Shown in pieces: positions 61,791 through 64,000 of a DNA stretch of 64,000 nt. The notes below the pieces were generated by a model. The model did not search any database. It saw nothing but the letters and a program-made list of their open reading frames with translations, and was not told the DNA's origin. Within the stretch, counting starts at the first letter, position 1. Each line of letters opens with the position of its first letter. Location of the stretch: positions 20,708,001 to 20,772,000 of the forward strand of contig NC_068569.1 in the NCBI RefSeq assembly GCF_025698545.1. Reading direction: 5' to 3'. A program made the translations under genes and the position numbers. The DNA is from Gossypium raimondii. Taxonomy: Eukaryota > Streptophyta > Magnoliopsida > Malvales > Malvaceae.

Positions 61791-62859
61791 TGCGATGCCT
61801 GGAAGTTGAAAAAAAAAGTTAGTAAAAAACTCTTACTTCGGCCATTTGTTCGTATTTTTTTCTCCGCATTTTATTACTTTAAAAAAGATCTTCATTTCTA
61901 ATTTTATAATTTTACATAATGTTTTAAATTTATTAATTTAGTGTGTTTTTAAAATTAATTTAGTGTAAAAAAACCATTATCCCTTCCATTTACTCGTATT
62001 ATTTAGTGTATTTAGTGTAAAATTAATTTATTAATTTAGTGTGTTTTTCCTGTTTTTTTATTTTTTTGTTTTTACTTTTTGATATATTTTGGTAAATAAA
62101 AAATTATATATATTTTGGTAAATAAAAAATTTTATAATATTTTGGTAATTTTTATTTTTTATATTATTTTTTATAAAACCCATAATAAAACATTACAAAA
62201 ATAATAAAATATTAAAAATACCAAAATATTATATATTTTTTATTTACCAAAATAAAAAAATACTAAAACGGGTTTTTATTTGGTGTAAGAAAAAATCCTT
62301 ATCCCCGCCATTTGCTTGTATTTTTTCCGATTTTATTACTTTCAATAAAAATTTTTTATTTTATTATTTTATATTATTTCGTTACATTTTTTAAAATATT
62401 TGTATTAACTATTTCTCAATTTTTAAAAGTTAGTAATACACTATTATTTTGGCCATTTGTTCGTATTTTCTCTCCGCATTTTATTATTTTAAAAATATCG
62501 TCATTTTAAATTTTATAATTTTATACTTTTTCAGTGCATTATGTTTAAAATTTATTAAAGATATAATTTTTTTCGCATTTTCTTACTTTCGTGAATATAT
62601 AATTTTCGTTTTTTCTTTTCGTATTTTATGTTTTCTTAAATATATTTCTTTATCATTTTACTTTTAATGTTATTTTCCTAACAAAACTAATTTCAACATC
62701 CTAAGTCAATTTCATAAAAAATTCCTAATCAACATATAATGTACATACCATGAATTTTTCATGCTAAATATATCTCAAAATTATATATCCTAAATAAATT
62801 AATAAAATACGTAAAATGTACTTAACATTATTTTTAACACACAAATATTACAAAAATCT

Positions 62860-63263
62860 TAAATTAATAATAAAAATTACCTTATTTTCTTTTTTTTTCC
62901 TTCCTTCCCTCTTCTTCTTCTTTTTTTTTTTTTCTCTTCTCCTTTCCTTTTCTTTCCTTATTTTTCTTTCTTTCCTCTCCTTTCCTTTTCCTTCTTTTTC
63001 TTTCTTCCTTTCTTTCTTCTTCTTCCCCTCTCCTTCTTCCCCCCACCAACCGACCACCCTTAAATTCAAGGGTGGTGCCGCCAACCTGGTTCCCTCCATT
63101 GGTGCCGCCAACCTGCTTCCCTCCACCCAGGGAGTTGTCAAATCAGTTTAGGTTTTTTATATATATATTTTGGTAAATAAAAAAATTATATATTTTTTGG
63201 TAAATAAAAAAAAGTTATAACATTTTGGTAATATTTTGTTTTTTATATTATTTTGTAAAAACC
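62860..63263 (-). repeat. Right terminal inverted repeat of the PMD element
   Basis: Inverse of the left repeat, with two instead of three ggttggcggcacc units and a pyrimidine tract at about 62885-63040. Confidence 0.85.
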
Positions 63264-63499
63264 CCTCTTCAAAATAAATGAAAATTTTTCATTTTCTTTA
63301 CTAAAAACATTCATGATGAGAATGTCTAAATATTGCCAATTGAATTAGTTTATTACTCACTTATATGCTAAAATATGCGTAAAAAAATAATACTCCTAAC
63401 AAACGTAACATTAATTGGTTAAAGAACGTTAATATGTATATTTTCACAAAAATAATACTTGAGTTCTTTTCTTGTTGAATATAATATTTATATTTTGGC

Positions 63500-64000
63500 A
63501 AGAATTATAGATTTTGGTACAATAAAAGGTGTCGAAACCGTTTTTTGAAAACAAAAAATTTAGTTGTCGACTTTTAAAAAAATAAAAACTGGAGTCGCCA
63601 CCGATCCTTTATTAAGGTGTGACCGGCCCACCTTAAAAATTATTTTGGTCTGCGAATTTTGAGAAAATAGGTTCGGGAGTCAGTTACGCACGAGGAAGGG
63701 TTAGCACCCTCGTAACGCCCAAAAATCGGTACCAAATTGACTATTTAATGTCTTAGTGTCGAAAGTTAAAAAATATTTTAAAATAAGCTTGAATGATGAA
63801 ATTTGCAAAAGGATAATCAATTGTTCAAGTCATGTAAAGAAATCGAGTCCCAATACGTTAGGGTATAATTCCTCATAATCCCCAAACTTTGAATATCACT
63901 TTTATTTTATACGAAAATCTTCATTTCGAGAAAGTAACATGCCACACCCAATACATTAGGGCACGACAAGTTAAGTTCCCAAAAATGATTTTTATGCTCA
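63500..64000. repeat. Retroelement-like sequence running off the window
   Basis: The phrases ggagtcgccaccgatc (about 63592) and gttacgcacgaggaagggtt, then agcaccctcgtaacgcc (about 63684-63720) resemble a widespread dicot LTR-retroelement non-coding region. There is no reading frame of note. Class and limits are unknown. Confidence 0.4.

Larger units (their letters stand above)
59191..63263 (-). mobile_element. Mutator-type element carrying a plant mobile domain gene
   Basis: A 4073 bp element. The left end gggttttttacaaaaataat and the right end (inverse ggtttttacaaaataatat) begin inverted repeats of about 400 bp (59191-59600 and 62860-63263). The 9-base target duplication CCTCTTCAA is perfect (59182-59190 and 63264-63272). 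Each inverted repeat holds an AT-rich outer part, a short GC-rich tandem repeat (ggttggcggcacc) and a long purine/pyrimidine tract. The interior carries one recognisable gene on the minus strand (59813-61790) and AT-rich filler (61800-62860). I see no MuDR-type transposase, so it would depend on one elsewhere. Plant mobile domain genes carried by Mutator-type elements are known in other plants; this copy fits that class. Confidence 0.88.

Noticed and set aside
1..64000. tRNA, rRNA, CRISPR or viral (pararetrovirus) genes
   Set aside because: No cloverleaf, rRNA-like, regular spacer-repeat or caulimovirus movement/coat-type sequence was noticed; the only reverse transcriptases are copia-type.

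Overview
The window is nuclear DNA from a flowering plant, most likely a dicot. It has intron-rich genes with plant-type GT-AG splice sites, AT-rich spacers, and many copia, Ty3/gypsy-type, Mutator-type and foldback repeats. The style of the repeats and the gene content suggest Malvaceae and probably cotton (Gossypium), but that genus call is inference from memory.

Layout. 1-5.5 kb holds the end of a gypsy-type LTR, a decayed copia element and a possible minus-strand LTR. 5.6-18.9 kb is a tandem cluster of four type III polyketide synthase (chalcone synthase-like) copies, all broken. Copy 1 is split by a 3.5 kb retroelement piece, copy 2 has a single extra T, copy 3 is only exon 1, and copy 4 has many lesions. 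All four keep the same TATA box 59 bases before the ATG. 19-32.3 kb is a repeat nest: an imperfect inverted repeat, a pair of ~400 bp inverted arms 7.2 kb apart, a complete copia element with a GAATT target duplication between those arms, a 1.2 kb foldback, a LINE-like scrap and LTR-like debris.

32.4-54.6 kb is the genic part. A 22-exon SPT5 gene lies on the plus strand (32392-39969). A 10-exon serine carypeptidase-like gene, i.e. serine carboxypeptidase-like (SCPL), lies on the minus strand (41534-44745). A 5-exon plastid-type RimP/DUF150 gene lies on the minus strand (51911-54618). SCPL and RimP read intact. SPT5 is intact except for an apparent one-base loss in exon 15, and it uses a GC-AG intron after exon 14. 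Spacers hold two related Mutator-type foldback elements, each with a perfect 9-bp target duplication.

The most interesting object is at 59191-63263. It is a 4.07 kb element with ~400 bp terminal inverted repeats and a perfect 9-bp target duplication (CCTCTTCAA). It carries no visible transposase but does carry a multi-exon plant mobile domain (PMD) gene with nonsense mutations. The last 500 bases look like retroelement sequence. No tRNA, rRNA or CRISPR was seen. SPT5 (transcription elongation), SCPL (secreted hydrolase or acyltransferase) and RimP-like (plastid ribosome maturation) have unrelated jobs and no operon-like link.
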